Below, one piece after another: positions 26,624-35,532 of a stretch of 64,000 nt of DNA. The translations under genes were made by a program, and so were the position numbers. Origin of the DNA: UBA6107 sp964533735. Lineage in GTDB: Bacteria; Chloroflexota; Anaerolineae; Anaerolineales; Anaerolineaceae. The notes under the pieces are model-generated. The model saw only the letters and a list, made by a program, of their open reading frames with translations. It was not told the DNA's origin and made no database searches. Position 1 is the stretch's first letter. Each line of letters begins with the position of its first letter. The stretch is taken from the NCBI GenBank assembly GCA_964533735.1, contig CAZHMD010000004.1:62001-126000 (forward strand), in the 5' to 3' direction.

Positions 26624-26962
26624 TCAGGACCGGCGAGCGGGTTTTAATAAACCACCCAGGATCAGTCCAATTCCCAAGCCGACGGTAATTGCCACCCACG
26701 GATACTGTGCCACTTTGTCGCTCCAATCGCCGGGTACCTTATTGGCATATTCCTGCGCTTTGGCGTTGTATTGGCTCAAGCCATGTCCTACTTCTTTTTT
26801 TACCGTCTCTGCGGCGTCAACCAGCGTCTCTTTTGCATCCCCTTTTATCTTTTCGAATCCTTTTGAGATCTTCGAAGAGCTGTTCTCCATAAGGGTGTTA
26901 AGATCCCGTCTGATGTCAGCCGTATCCTGTTGGATCTTCTTTTCCAACTGTCTGTCATTCAT
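26624..26962 (-). CDS. DUF883 family (ElaB/YqjD-like) protein
   Basis: A 112-residue protein with a long amphipathic, probably coiled-coil helix (residues 1-80) and a C-terminal membrane helix (WVAITVGLGIGLILGGLL) followed by a basic end. The DUF883/ElaB-YqjD layout is complete. Relatives in enterobacteria tether ribosomes to the membrane in stationary phase. The start overlaps the dps-like gene by 8 bases. Confidence 0.88.
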   Translation of the reverse strand: MNDRQLEKKIQQDTADIRRDLNTLMENSSSKISKGFEKIKGDAKETLVDAAETVKKEVGHGLSQYNAKAQEYANKVPGDWSDKVAQYPWVAITVGLGIGLILGGLLKPARRS

Positions 26963-27566
26963 TTTTTACATTCCTTTTCTGGCTTTCGCCGTAAACCGGT
27001 TCGTTTTCGATATACGACCTAAGCATCCAGGCCATTTTTTCATGAAGACTCATCACCCCTACCAGTAATTCAACTGTCCCTTCGTCTTCATATTCCTCGC
27101 TGCATTTCCGAATATCCTCGCGCAGAAAACGAATCACTGTTTCATGGTCTGCCAGCAAATGAAGAATTTCCGGAGGATCCGAGGGTTGTTCTTCAAGACG
27201 GGAGTAAGCGAGAAACTCTTTGAAGCTGGCGATCGAGACACCACCCAAAATTCTTGCCCGTTCTGCCATTTTGTCAGCAATTTCATCCAATTGTTTGTAT
27301 TGGGTCTCAAAGAGGATATGCAGTTCGAAGAAACCTGACCCGCTTTTGTTCCAGTGCGCGCTGCGAGTTTTTTGAGAGAGAACAGATTCATTAGCCAGGC
27401 AGGTGTTGAGAATTTCTACAATCGGATGGCGCACTTCACTTTCCAATCCGATGTTCGGCTGGATGAGGATATGCAGGGGCTTTGATTTGTGACCATCATT
27501 ATCCAGGCTGATGATCGGTTTTGTGAGGATCTGCGCTTTCAGTAATGCTTTGGGCTTGATTCCCAT
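26955..27566 (-). CDS. Dps-family ferritin-like protein
   Basis: A 203-residue Dps/ferritin-like protein. The ferroxidase-type ligands are in KTRSAHWNKSG, the HILFETQYKQLDEIADKMAERARILG helix and the last four-helix-bundle segment. The N-terminal 45 residues are longer than in typical Dps and basic, which could serve DNA binding. Members store iron and protect DNA from peroxide. The start at 27566 has AAAGGAG upstream. It is the first gene of a likely operon with DUF883, CsbD and YggT-like genes. Confidence 0.88.
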   Translation of the reverse strand: MGIKPKALLKAQILTKPIISLDNDGHKSKPLHILIQPNIGLESEVRHPIVEILNTCLANESVLSQKTRSAHWNKSGSGFFELHILFETQYKQLDEIADKMAERARILGGVSIASFKEFLAYSRLEEQPSDPPEILHLLADHETVIRFLREDIRKCSEEYEDEGTVELLVGVMSLHEKMAWMLRSYIENEPVYGESQKRNVKNE

Positions 27567-27622
27567 ATAGGCTCCTTTCACAAGATAGTTTTTGCCTACG
27601 ATAGCATGGTATCCGTAATGGG

Positions 27623-27638
27623 CTGTCGACGTCCCTAA
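27623..27638 (-). promoter_or_regulatory. Shared upstream element, copy 1 (dps side)
   Basis: The 16-mer CTGTCGACGTCCCTAA on the plus strand matches 14 of 16 bases of a second copy at 29550-29565. It lies 57-72 bases upstream of the dps-like start. Both copies have the same orientation relative to the gene they precede. Confidence 0.4.
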
Positions 27639-27729
27639 CAGAGTCTGTAAAATTCCTAAAAAATAGGGGGAGTTGGGTCAGGGCTGGAACAAATAGCAGG
27701 TGATTATGTCGACCTGGGAGGAATTCGAA

Positions 27730-28500
27730 TCAGTCGCTGCGGGTTGCATATACAACGATATGATGATCGAATACACCATCAACGAAGTATCCGCTGCAGG
27801 TGATCAATGTTAAATGAGACAATCCGTCTGCTCCTGCTTCTGCCGCCTCGCCAGTGGTAGGTCCACTTCCATAGATCCTGGTAAGTACCTCGGGGGTGGA
27901 TGATTCCAGGATCGAATAACGCTTCACTTCATCAACGGTAAAGTGAATGTCAGTAAATGTATTTTTGACATGAATAATGATCACATCGCCGGGGCGCAGT
28001 CTCTTGAGGTAGAAGAAGGTCCGAGCCTCCCCGAGTAATCCGTTGACATGCCCGGTGATGGTGGCTGTTCCCGGTTCTCCGGGGATGCCGCTGCCGCGGT
28101 ACCAGAACGCTGAGCTCCAGACGGGATCTCCCCAGGGACCTTTGGGGGAATCCATGGCATTATCGGCTGACTGACCAACTGCCAAAATTGGGGCTCCAAC
28201 TTTTATCGCCGGAATTTGCAAGACAAGCGGTATTTCAACCGGTCCAGCCTTGATATCGATATTGGGATCATAAGAGGCGCCGAGGATGGAGAATTCAGGT
28301 GTCGGTAGAGCGGTTGGAGTTGTAGAGAGACTGCTTAAAGAAGGCATAACCGGCATGTATGCCGGGGACGGAAGAAAGGACGAGGGAGGCCGGTCTATCG
28401 CCTCCCCCGTCCCTTTGGATCCGCAACCCGCAAGTGCTGCCGAGATTACCAGTAAAGTGAGGAGACAGCTAAGCGGGAAGCGGCGAGCGGGGATGCTCAT
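27730..28500 (-). CDS. Sortase (class E/F-like) with lipoprotein signal
   Basis: A 256-residue sortase. Catalytic residues are H151 (TITGHVNG), C235 (LTLITCSGY, the TLxTC motif) and R254 (VVYATR). Instead of the usual N-terminal membrane anchor, the signal peptide ends in a lipobox ALAGC (C26), followed by a Pro/Ser-rich linker to about residue 75. It should cut and anchor surface proteins; the adjacent gene product carries an LPTSG signal. The ATG at 28500 was chosen; a TTG at 28518 is also possible, and neither has a strong Shine-Dalgarno sequence. Confidence 0.85.
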   Translation of the reverse strand: MSIPARRFPLSCLLTLLVISAALAGCGSKGTGEAIDRPPSSFLPSPAYMPVMPSLSSLSTTPTALPTPEFSILGASYDPNIDIKAGPVEIPLVLQIPAIKVGAPILAVGQSADNAMDSPKGPWGDPVWSSAFWYRGSGIPGEPGTATITGHVNGLLGEARTFFYLKRLRPGDVIIIHVKNTFTDIHFTVDEVKRYSILESSTPEVLTRIYGSGPTTGEAAEAGADGLSHLTLITCSGYFVDGVFDHHIVVYATRSD

Positions 28501-28518
28501 GATCCACAGATAAGCCAA

Positions 28519-29418
28519 TTATTTTTTCAGTCGATAATTGCGGCGCATTGCGCGCACAATCAGGACTGAAACGACAATGCTTAGGCTGCCAAAAAGAAGT
28601 GCTAATCCTAACGGTAAAGTTTCATTGCGAAGCGGTGCTCCGCCGGATGTAGGCAATCCGCTCACCGTCGGAACAGCAGTGCTATCCGAAGGAACGGACG
28701 TCTCTTCCTGTTGAACTGGCGCTGAAGAGCAAGGGGGCATGCTGATGGTGTTGTTATCCACTGTTATATTGCCAACGAGCGATATGATCCGACCGCTGAC
28801 AGTTGCCCCTGAAACCAGGGAAACATCATTTTCAGCTATAAGGGTCCCAATGAAACTGGTACCTGATGCAATCGTCGCAGATTCTCCAACCTGCCAGAAA
28901 ACATTGCATGCCTGGGCTTCGCCGCCCATTACAACTGAGCCGCTAAAAGTTAAGCTTGCAGGAATCTGAAATACCCATACGTCTGTATAAGACCCGTTGA
29001 GTGTAAGGGTTCCAGTGAATGTCTCGCTTGAACCGCTTGACCATACGCCAGGTAAGGGGGCTGTCGCGCCACTCCACAATCCATCGGAAGTCTGACCCGA
29101 GAGGTTGTTATAAGCTCCCAAAGCCCCACTTTGGGCATCGGCTGCTGGACCTGTTGCACCAAAATAGATAGCTCCACCCACCACCCAGGGTCCGGTGATA
29201 CTAACTTCCAACCCCGGGCTGAGCCCAAGGTTGCCGGCGATGGTGGTTGTATTTGCACTGGAGGCTGACAAAGCACCCAGGACTGAATAGTCTCCCGCTG
29301 CACCTAAGCCTGGTGCTGTGGCATTTAGCGGCTTTGCAAAAGCTTCATGCGACAATCCCAGCATGGTGAATGCCAATACCATGATGGTCGTTATGAGTAG
29401 TACTTTTAGTTTTTTCAT
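28519..29418 (-). CDS. Ice-binding-like (DUF3494) surface protein with LPTSG signal
   Basis: A 299-residue secreted protein. It has a signal peptide to about residue 28, then a DUF3494 beta-solenoid domain from about 33 to 225 (LGAAGDYSVLGALSAS, TTIAGNLGLSPG, WVFQIPASLTF, IGTLIAENDVSL). A Ser/Thr/Pro spacer follows, then LPTSG at 255-259, a hydrophobic helix and a basic tail. This is a sortase cell-wall sorting signal. DUF3494 proteins include ice-binding proteins but also adhesins, so ice binding is not certain. ATG 29418 has AGGAGG nine bases upstream. Confidence 0.88.
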   Translation of the reverse strand: MKKLKVLLITTIMVLAFTMLGLSHEAFAKPLNATAPGLGAAGDYSVLGALSASSANTTTIAGNLGLSPGLEVSITGPWVVGGAIYFGATGPAADAQSGALGAYNNLSGQTSDGLWSGATAPLPGVWSSGSSETFTGTLTLNGSYTDVWVFQIPASLTFSGSVVMGGEAQACNVFWQVGESATIASGTSFIGTLIAENDVSLVSGATVSGRIISLVGNITVDNNTISMPPCSSAPVQQEETSVPSDSTAVPTVSGLPTSGGAPLRNETLPLGLALLFGSLSIVVSVLIVRAMRRNYRLKK

Positions 29419-29549
29419 TTCTTTCAACCTCCTGCTAAAGTTCCAACCAGATGTTGGTATTCTGCATGCATAACGATATCAATAAATACCGTGTGATGCG
29501 CCTAGTCCAGGGTTCTAATCCGGGACACTATTATCCTATCCAAGATGGT

Positions 29550-29565
29550 CTGTCTAAGTCCCTAA
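29550..29565 (-). promoter_or_regulatory. Shared upstream element, copy 2 (ice-binding-like gene side)
   Basis: CTGTCTAAGTCCCTAA on the plus strand, 14 of 16 identical to copy 1 at 27623-27638. It lies about 130-147 bases upstream of the ice-binding-like gene. An A-rich CCTAAAAAAA follows, as it does near copy 1. Confidence 0.4.
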
Positions 29566-29616
29566 TACGACCTAAAAAAAGCCTATTAAATAAGAGAATG
29601 CGAAGAATATTCACGC

Positions 29617-29642
29617 AAAAAACGGGCTTTAACTGAGCCCGT
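29617..29642 (-). terminator. Intrinsic terminator of the two-component genes
   Basis: A 7-bp GC-rich stem (29622-29628 with 29636-29642), followed on the minus strand by six T. It lies 28 bases past the response-regulator stop. Confidence 0.75.
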
Positions 29643-29669
29643 CTTCAACAGAATGAGAAACCTGCAGAA

Positions 29670-30353
29670 TTAATAGAGCTTCTTTGAATGAAAGTTGTAC
29701 CCCATACCAGGGACGGTTTCGAGAAGGTCGCTATAATCCCCCAGTTTCTTTCGCAGCCGGCCAAGGTAGGTATGAAGATAATGGTTTGATCCGCGGTACT
29801 CCGGGCCCCAAACCTGAACCAGCAATTCATCATGGGTGACAATGGCATTGATATGGTGTGCTAGAACTGCTAAAAGGGAGTATTCGGTGCGTGTTAAATG
29901 TAGGTCGTTTTCGCCAATTAATACCCTGCGAGCGTCCAGGTCAATGACGAGATCACCAATTTGAATTTTTTCGGCATCAGTTTTTGCCGATACATAAGAC
30001 CTTCGCAGAAAAGCGCGTACCCGTGCCAGCAACTCCTCTGCGCCAAAGGGTTTGGTAACGTAGTCATCAGCGCCAGCATCAAGGGCGGCTACTTTAAGAT
30101 CTTCCTCTAATCGGGCACTCAAAACGATAATGGGGACATCCGACCTGGCTCGAATCCAGGCGCAAATATCCACGCCAGACAATCCTGGGAGTACTAGATC
30201 CAGGAGTACCAGATCAACCGGAACCTCCTGAAACAACGCTATCGCCTCGTGGCTGTTCCCAGCTTCGCTGATCGTATAACCGCGTTTTTCCAGGTTAACG
30301 CGCACCAATTTGCGAATGTTCGGATCATCTTCCACGATTAATATATTGCCCAT
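29670..30353 (-). CDS. OmpR-family response regulator
   Basis: A 227-residue regulator. The receiver domain has the acidic pair E8-D9-D10, the phospho-acceptor D52 and K101. The C-terminal winged-helix domain has RTEYSLLAVLAHHINAIVTHDELLVQVWG and YLHTYLGRLRKKLGD, close to KdpE-type regulators. The start at 30353 has AAGGAG seven bases upstream and lies four bases after the histidine kinase stop, so the pair is one operon. Targets are unknown; the nearby surface-protein and stress genes are candidates. Confidence 0.92.
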   Translation of the reverse strand: MGNILIVEDDPNIRKLVRVNLEKRGYTISEAGNSHEAIALFQEVPVDLVLLDLVLPGLSGVDICAWIRARSDVPIIVLSARLEEDLKVAALDAGADDYVTKPFGAEELLARVRAFLRRSYVSAKTDAEKIQIGDLVIDLDARRVLIGENDLHLTRTEYSLLAVLAHHINAIVTHDELLVQVWGPEYRGSNHYLHTYLGRLRKKLGDYSDLLETVPGMGYNFHSKKLY

Positions 30354-30357
30354 AGTT

Positions 30358-32049
30358 TTACTCCTTGTGTTCAGCCTTCTCTGCAGCTTGTTTCGGATTG
30401 AGGGGTATCGTAAAGGAGACAGTTGTTCCTGGAGGCGCCTTTTTTCGGATCCAGATCCTCCCTCCATGCGCTTCAACTAAACCTTTACAGATCGCCAATC
30501 CCAGACCAGCTCCTTTTGCTGAACCTGTCTCTTCAGAAATACCGCGCCGGAAGGCTTCAAAAACCCGTTTCTGTTCGGATGGGGGAATTCCGGATCCCTG
30601 GTCATTAACATTAACCTGGACAAAATTGCCTCGTACACTGGCTGAAATACTAATTTCAGTTCCAATGGGTGAGTATGTAGCTGCATTACGGACCAGGTTG
30701 ACCAATACCTGGGCAATCCTTGCGTCATCTACGTAAACCGGGGGCAGATTTTCAGGGATATGGGTGGTTAATTGTTTCCCGCTCGTTAACACCTTTAATT
30801 GCGGAGCCGCTTCGATCAGGATATCCAGCAGCGAATGTGACTTTAATTGGATTGGTAACCTGCCCGCATCCAACCGGGATAAATCTAGCAGATGCTCAAT
30901 TAATTCCTGAAGCCGGAATGATTCGTGTTGGATCGTCTGTACGAAATCTTTCTGTTCTTCAGGTTCCCAGGTGACATCATCCGCCAGCATGGTTGTGGTG
31001 AACCCAATGATCGATGTGAGAGGAGTGCGCAACTCATGCGAGATCATCGCCAGGAATTCAGTTTTAATCTCATTGGCGCGCTCGGCTTCATGACGGGATT
31101 CAGCCTCAACTTCCAGCAGTTTAAGATTGAACAACGTGATGGTAGCCTGGTCGATTAGAACTTTCAAATGACGTAGTTCAATATGACTGAAACGCGTGTC
31201 TTCTTCGAAGTAAACCGCCAGGCAACCCAGCCATTCTCCTGAAGTTAATAACGGAAAAAACACCGTTGTATGAACTTTTCCTTCCAGAAGAAAATCTCTC
31301 AGGAGGGGGGATAAACGCGAGTTAGTCCTGGTCCCGTTGATGACAATCGTCCTGCTTGGCTGCATGAGTTCCCAAAATTGCGGCTCTTCATAAAGGCTGG
31401 TTTCACTGAACCAGGGAGATTTATTTTCACTTGAAACCCAGGTGGCGGTCAATTCCACACCGCGGGAAGGTCCTGCTCTGGGGTCATCAAAGAAAAGTAA
31501 AGCCGCACGATGGGCAGAACGGAGTTCATATGCAGACATTAGGGTTCTGAGCACGGCATCCGGTTTTCGTGCCAGGCTCATACGCCGGCTGAGGGTGAAT
31601 TGCTCACGGGATCTGTCCAGCGATTTTCGTAATGCCTGGTCTACCTGGTTTTGACTGGTGATATCCTGGGCAACATTGATTTGATAGAATGATTTTTTTT
31701 CATCATCGCGAATTGCAAATGAATGCACAGAAATCCAACGCAGGCTTCCGTCCGGGCGTAATATCCTGTACGTTTGATCAATTGGTTTACGGATATCATC
31801 CGGGCGGGCAGACATCACACCTACACGATCTTCAGCATGTATGCTTTGGATCAGGGTGGAAGGGTCCGACAAGAGTGTTTCACAGGGAAGACCCCAAACG
31901 GTTTCAAATGCCGGGCTAACATAAATGATCTGGTCTAGATGTAGATCGCGAACCCACACCACCTGTTCGATCTTTTCAGCAATCTGCTTGAACAGCGGCG
32001 CACTTATCACAGGGATATTGATTGTTTGATTGAGGTCAGGATCACTCAT
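30358..32049 (-). CDS. PAS-GAF hybrid sensor histidine kinase (soluble)
   Basis: A 563-residue kinase without membrane helices. Domains in order are PAS (about 22-130), GAF (about 165-305), HisKA with H338 in SHELRTPLTS, and HATPase (about 435-550) with NLVRNAATYSP, DQGSGIP and GAGLGLAICKG. A cytoplasmic ligand or redox signal is implied. The ATG at 32049 was chosen because the PAS domain begins soon after; a TTG at 32091 is the other option and neither has a clear Shine-Dalgarno sequence. It is coupled to the response regulator downstream. Confidence 0.9.
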   Translation of the reverse strand: MSDPDLNQTINIPVISAPLFKQIAEKIEQVVWVRDLHLDQIIYVSPAFETVWGLPCETLLSDPSTLIQSIHAEDRVGVMSARPDDIRKPIDQTYRILRPDGSLRWISVHSFAIRDDEKKSFYQINVAQDITSQNQVDQALRKSLDRSREQFTLSRRMSLARKPDAVLRTLMSAYELRSAHRAALLFFDDPRAGPSRGVELTATWVSSENKSPWFSETSLYEEPQFWELMQPSRTIVINGTRTNSRLSPLLRDFLLEGKVHTTVFFPLLTSGEWLGCLAVYFEEDTRFSHIELRHLKVLIDQATITLFNLKLLEVEAESRHEAERANEIKTEFLAMISHELRTPLTSIIGFTTTMLADDVTWEPEEQKDFVQTIQHESFRLQELIEHLLDLSRLDAGRLPIQLKSHSLLDILIEAAPQLKVLTSGKQLTTHIPENLPPVYVDDARIAQVLVNLVRNAATYSPIGTEISISASVRGNFVQVNVNDQGSGIPPSEQKRVFEAFRRGISEETGSAKGAGLGLAICKGLVEAHGGRIWIRKKAPPGTTVSFTIPLNPKQAAEKAEHKE

Positions 32050-32295
32050 ATTTATGATTATAGAACATAAAATTAAGAGACTTGCACTCAATTAGGTGAA
32101 AAAATAACTGCTCAAAAAGGGAGTCTTCATTCATTAATTGAAATAGCGGGGAAAAAGCGAGCCATGGGTTCCGCTGGAGAAAGGGTAAACCAGGGTCTGC
32201 TGCAATTTACAGTAATCGGGGGTCTTTTTTTTGCGAATCGCACAGGCCGGCGAAGCAAGGAAAGGGATTTATCCGTATTATAATAAAATTTCATT

Positions 32296-33126
32296 ATGGA
32301 AAAGACCCCTAGAGAGTACATTTATGATAGTGCCAGGTTGTCTTCTGCCCCAATGGAAGAAATCCGTTCACTTTGGAAATTCCGTGACCTATTAAAACAA
32401 TTAATTCGTAGAGACATTGTTACCCGGTATAAACGCTCGGTATTGGGTATTCTCTGGACGATGTTGAATCCATTGGGGACGATGATAATACTTTCAGTTG
32501 TGTTCTCGCGGATGTTCGAGATGCGCGGGGTCTATCCGGCGTACGTTATCACCAATTTAATTGCGTGGACCTTTTTTTCTCAATCTTCCCAATTTTGCTT
32601 AAACTCAACGCTTTGGGGCAGCGACCTGTTGAAGAAAATCTTCATGCCGCGAACTTCATTTGTTGTAGCAACTGTTGGAACCGGATTTGCCAATTTAATG
32701 TTTTCATTCGTTCCACTGACATTGATTTTCTTCTTTTACAAAGTTCAAATTACAAGTGCAATCTTCTTTCTTCCGTTAGCTCTGATAATCCTAATAGCTT
32801 TCACGCTAGGTTTCAGTTTATTAATTTCGACATTGGTTGTTTACTTCCCGGATGTTGCTGAGTTTTATCCTGTTTTGTCAACAGCCTGGATGTACCTTAC
32901 GCCGATCATTTACCCTGAAGAATTGCTTTATGATGTTTTAGATGGCTGGGTATTAAAATTGAATCCGTTTTATCACGCACTAAAGGTTTTCCGTAAAATT
33001 TTATTTGAAGGGGTAATGCCAACTCTTACAGAATGGTCTATAGCAGGGGGGATCGCTTTTGCAGTGTTTATACTGGGTTGGGTAGTATTCACGAATAAAT
33101 CCAAGAAGTTTGGGTACTATGTCTAA
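32296..33126 (+). CDS. ABC-2 type polysaccharide export permease (Wzm-like)
   Basis: A 276-residue permease with six hydrophobic helices of the ABC-2 family: N-terminal RDLLKQLIRRDIVTRYKRSVLGILWTMLNPL and a C-terminal TAWMYLTPIIYP-NPFYHALKVFR region, as in O-antigen and teichoic acid exporters. It forms the channel with the ATPase encoded next. A TATAAT at 32279-32284 only 11 bases before the ATG suggests a very short leader or leaderless message, though no good -35 was seen. It is the first gene of the polysaccharide locus. Confidence 0.88.
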   Translation: MEKTPREYIYDSARLSSAPMEEIRSLWKFRDLLKQLIRRDIVTRYKRSVLGILWTMLNPLGTMIILSVVFSRMFEMRGVYPAYVITNLIAWTFFSQSSQFCLNSTLWGSDLLKKIFMPRTSFVVATVGTGFANLMFSFVPLTLIFFFYKVQITSAIFFLPLALIILIAFTLGFSLLISTLVVYFPDVAEFYPVLSTAWMYLTPIIYPEELLYDVLDGWVLKLNPFYHALKVFRKILFEGVMPTLTEWSIAGGIAFAVFILGWVVFTNKSKKFGYYV

Positions 33127-33895
33127 ACAATCCTTATTGTTTCAACCGGATAGCGCCACTGCGATATTCCTCCAGGACGTACATGTGGCATACACAATCC
33201 CTTCTGAAAAAGTAGGGACGATCAAAGAATATGCAATAAAAAAGATCCTTAATAAAATTAGCCACCACACATTTAAAGCACTTGATGGGATTAGCTTAAC
33301 GATCAAACGCGGCCAGGTTTTCGGGATCATTGGTAGAAATGGTGCAGGTAAATCAACTTTGCTCAAGGTGATTTCCAGAGTATTGTATCCAACGTCTGGA
33401 AGGGTTTGGATTAACGGTAGGGTTTCACCTTTATTGGAACTTGGTGCTGGTTTCCACCCCGAGTTGACCGGTGTGGAGAATATTTTCCTCAATGGAACAT
33501 TATTAGGTCATTCGCGCGACGAAATAATAAAAAGAGGACCGGCAATAGTTGAATTTAGTGAGATTGGTGAGTTCATAAACGCGCCAATCCGCACCTACTC
33601 CTCCGGGATGGTTGCACGCCTTGGTTTCGCGATAGCTACAGCCTGGGAGCCGGAGATATTGATTTTGGATGAGATTTTAAGTGTCGGTGACGCCGGGTTT
33701 CAGGTAAAAAGTGAAAAGAGAATGAAAGAGATAATTAATAATGGGGCTACAGTCCTTCTTGTAAGTCATTCTCCAAAATTAATCGAGTCTGTGTGTCAAA
33801 GCGCTGTCCTCATGGAACATGGACGAATTATCGCCGAGGGAAGCGGACAAGAAATTAGCGAAAAATATAATCATTTACTGGAAAGCAAAGGTTGA
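33119..33895 (+). CDS. Polysaccharide ABC transporter ATP-binding protein (Wzt-like)
   Basis: A 258-residue ATPase. Walker A is GRNGAGKSTLLK, the signature is YSSGMVARLGFA and Walker B is ILILDEIL followed by SVGD. The N-terminal extension before the Walker motif is typical of Wzt/TagH proteins. The C-terminal carbohydrate-binding domain of long Wzt proteins is absent, so export probably does not require recognition of a chain-end cap. The ATG overlaps the permease stop by 8 bases. Confidence 0.9.
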   Translation: MSKQSLLFQPDSATAIFLQDVHVAYTIPSEKVGTIKEYAIKKILNKISHHTFKALDGISLTIKRGQVFGIIGRNGAGKSTLLKVISRVLYPTSGRVWINGRVSPLLELGAGFHPELTGVENIFLNGTLLGHSRDEIIKRGPAIVEFSEIGEFINAPIRTYSSGMVARLGFAIATAWEPEILILDEILSVGDAGFQVKSEKRMKEIINNGATVLLVSHSPKLIESVCQSAVLMEHGRIIAEGSGQEISEKYNHLLESKG

Positions 33896-33898
33896 TTT

Positions 33899-34447
33899 AT
33901 GCAAATCACCCCAACATCAATTCCCGAAGTATTCTTGATTCAACCTAAAGTATTTGAAGACTCCCGCGGTTTTAATATGGAAACATACCAGCAAAAGGTT
34001 TTCCTACAAGCTGGAATCGAATACAGTTTTGTTCAGGATAATCATTCTCGCTCAAGAAAAGGAACCTTACGGGGAATGCATTACCAGATAAAACACGCGC
34101 AGGGAAAACTTGTTCGGGTTGTGGTTGGAGAGATTTTTGATGTGGCGGTTGACCTGCGGCGATCCTCTCCAACTTTTGGAAAATGGACTGGTCACCACTT
34201 ATCTGCTGAAAACAGACTTCAGTTATGGTTGCCACCCGGTTTTGCTCACGGATTTCTTGCCCTAACGGAATGGGTTGAAGTGTTGTACAAAGTCACGGAT
34301 TTTTATGCCCCCGAATTTGAACGTTCAATTCTTTGGAATGATCCTGCGATTGCTATTGATTGGCCGATCGGAGAGAACATGATAATTCAACTTTCTGATA
34401 AAGACCATAAGGGAAACCTACTCAAAACTGCGGAGGTGTACGATTGA
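33899..34447 (+). CDS. rfbC: dTDP-4-dehydrorhamnose 3,5-epimerase
   Basis: A 182-residue cupin-fold epimerase, third step of dTDP-L-rhamnose synthesis. Family motifs are EDSRGFNMETY, QDNHSRSRKGTLRGMHYQ with the catalytic His in GMHY, and LWLPPGFAHGFLAL. It is the first gene of a tight rfbC-B-A-D operon; its stop overlaps the TTG start of rfbB by four bases. Confidence 0.93.
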   Translation: MQITPTSIPEVFLIQPKVFEDSRGFNMETYQQKVFLQAGIEYSFVQDNHSRSRKGTLRGMHYQIKHAQGKLVRVVVGEIFDVAVDLRRSSPTFGKWTGHHLSAENRLQLWLPPGFAHGFLALTEWVEVLYKVTDFYAPEFERSILWNDPAIAIDWPIGENMIIQLSDKDHKGNLLKTAEVYD

Positions 34448-35532
34448 CTTATTCCAGAATTCTGGTTACTGGCGGCGCGGGGTTTATCGGTTCTAACTTC
34501 ATCCGGTATATTCTTAAAAACTATCCTGAGATCTTTGTTTTAAACCTGGACCTCCTAACCTATGCCGGCAGCCTGGAAAACCTGAAGGGATTACCAGCCG
34601 ATGCCAGGTATCAATTTGTACAGGGGGATATTTGCGATAAGGTTGCTGTTTCTGAGTTGATGCAGGCGCACAATATTGATGGCATCGTGCATTTTGCCGC
34701 TGAATCTCATGTGGATCGCTCCATTACTGGACCGGCTGCGTTCATTGATACCAATATTGTCGGCACATTCACATTATTAGAAGCCGCTCGCCAGTTCTGG
34801 TCAGCATCAGCTCAAATGAGCGCTGCAAAAGTCCGCTTCCATCACATATCCACCGATGAGGTTTTTGGGTCGCTAAAACCAGGAGACCCCGCATTTTCTG
34901 AAGAAACACCTTATTCTCCCAATTCACCTTATGCCGCCTCAAAAGCCAGCAGCGATCATCTGGTGCGGGCGTACTATCACACTTATGGTTTTCCGGTGAC
35001 GCTTACAAATTGCTCAAATAATTATGGACCTTACCAGTTCCCGGAAAAACTTATCCCGCTGATGATCCTGAATGCGCTCGAGGGGAAACCCCTGCCAATT
35101 TACGGGGATGGGCTGCAGATACGCGACTGGCTTTATGTGGAAGACCATTGTGAAGCCATCTGGCAGGTACTGCAGCATGGCAGCGTTGGTCAAAGTTACA
35201 ACATCGGCGGGAACAATCAACCCACCAACCTCGAAATCGTGGAGTCTATTTGTGCGCTGATCGATGAATTTAAACCAGGTTCAGAGTACACCCCCCATAA
35301 TCAGCTGAAAAAATACGTCTCTGACCGCCCGGGGCACGACCGCCGCTACGCTATGAATATCACCAAAGTTCAACAGGAATTGGGATGGAAACCAAAACAC
35401 GATCTGGCAAGCGGCTTACGAAAGACTGTGAAATGGTACCTCGAAAATACCGATTGGATTACTTCGATCAGGCAGCAGAAGCAATATAATGAATGGGTTG
35501 ACCAAAACTATACCATGCGAGGTAAAAAATGA
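34444..35532 (+). CDS. rfbB: dTDP-glucose 4,6-dehydratase
   Basis: A 362-residue short-chain dehydrogenase-type enzyme, second step of the pathway. The NAD-binding GGAGFIGSNFIR is at residues 9-20. The catalytic segments are STDEVFGSL and the Tyr-Lys pair in YAASKAS, and NNYGPYQFPEKLIPL is present. It starts with TTG in a four-base TTGA overlap with rfbC and ends in an ATGA overlap with rfbA. Confidence 0.95.
   Translation: MTYSRILVTGGAGFIGSNFIRYILKNYPEIFVLNLDLLTYAGSLENLKGLPADARYQFVQGDICDKVAVSELMQAHNIDGIVHFAAESHVDRSITGPAAFIDTNIVGTFTLLEAARQFWSASAQMSAAKVRFHHISTDEVFGSLKPGDPAFSEETPYSPNSPYAASKASSDHLVRAYYHTYGFPVTLTNCSNNYGPYQFPEKLIPLMILNALEGKPLPIYGDGLQIRDWLYVEDHCEAIWQVLQHGSVGQSYNIGGNNQPTNLEIVESICALIDEFKPGSEYTPHNQLKKYVSDRPGHDRRYAMNITKVQQELGWKPKHDLASGLRKTVKWYLENTDWITSIRQQKQYNEWVDQNYTMRGKK

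Noticed and set aside
32050..32295. Possible riboswitch in the region before the polysaccharide locus
   Set aside because: No known aptamer core or convincing hairpin-terminator could be identified by eye.
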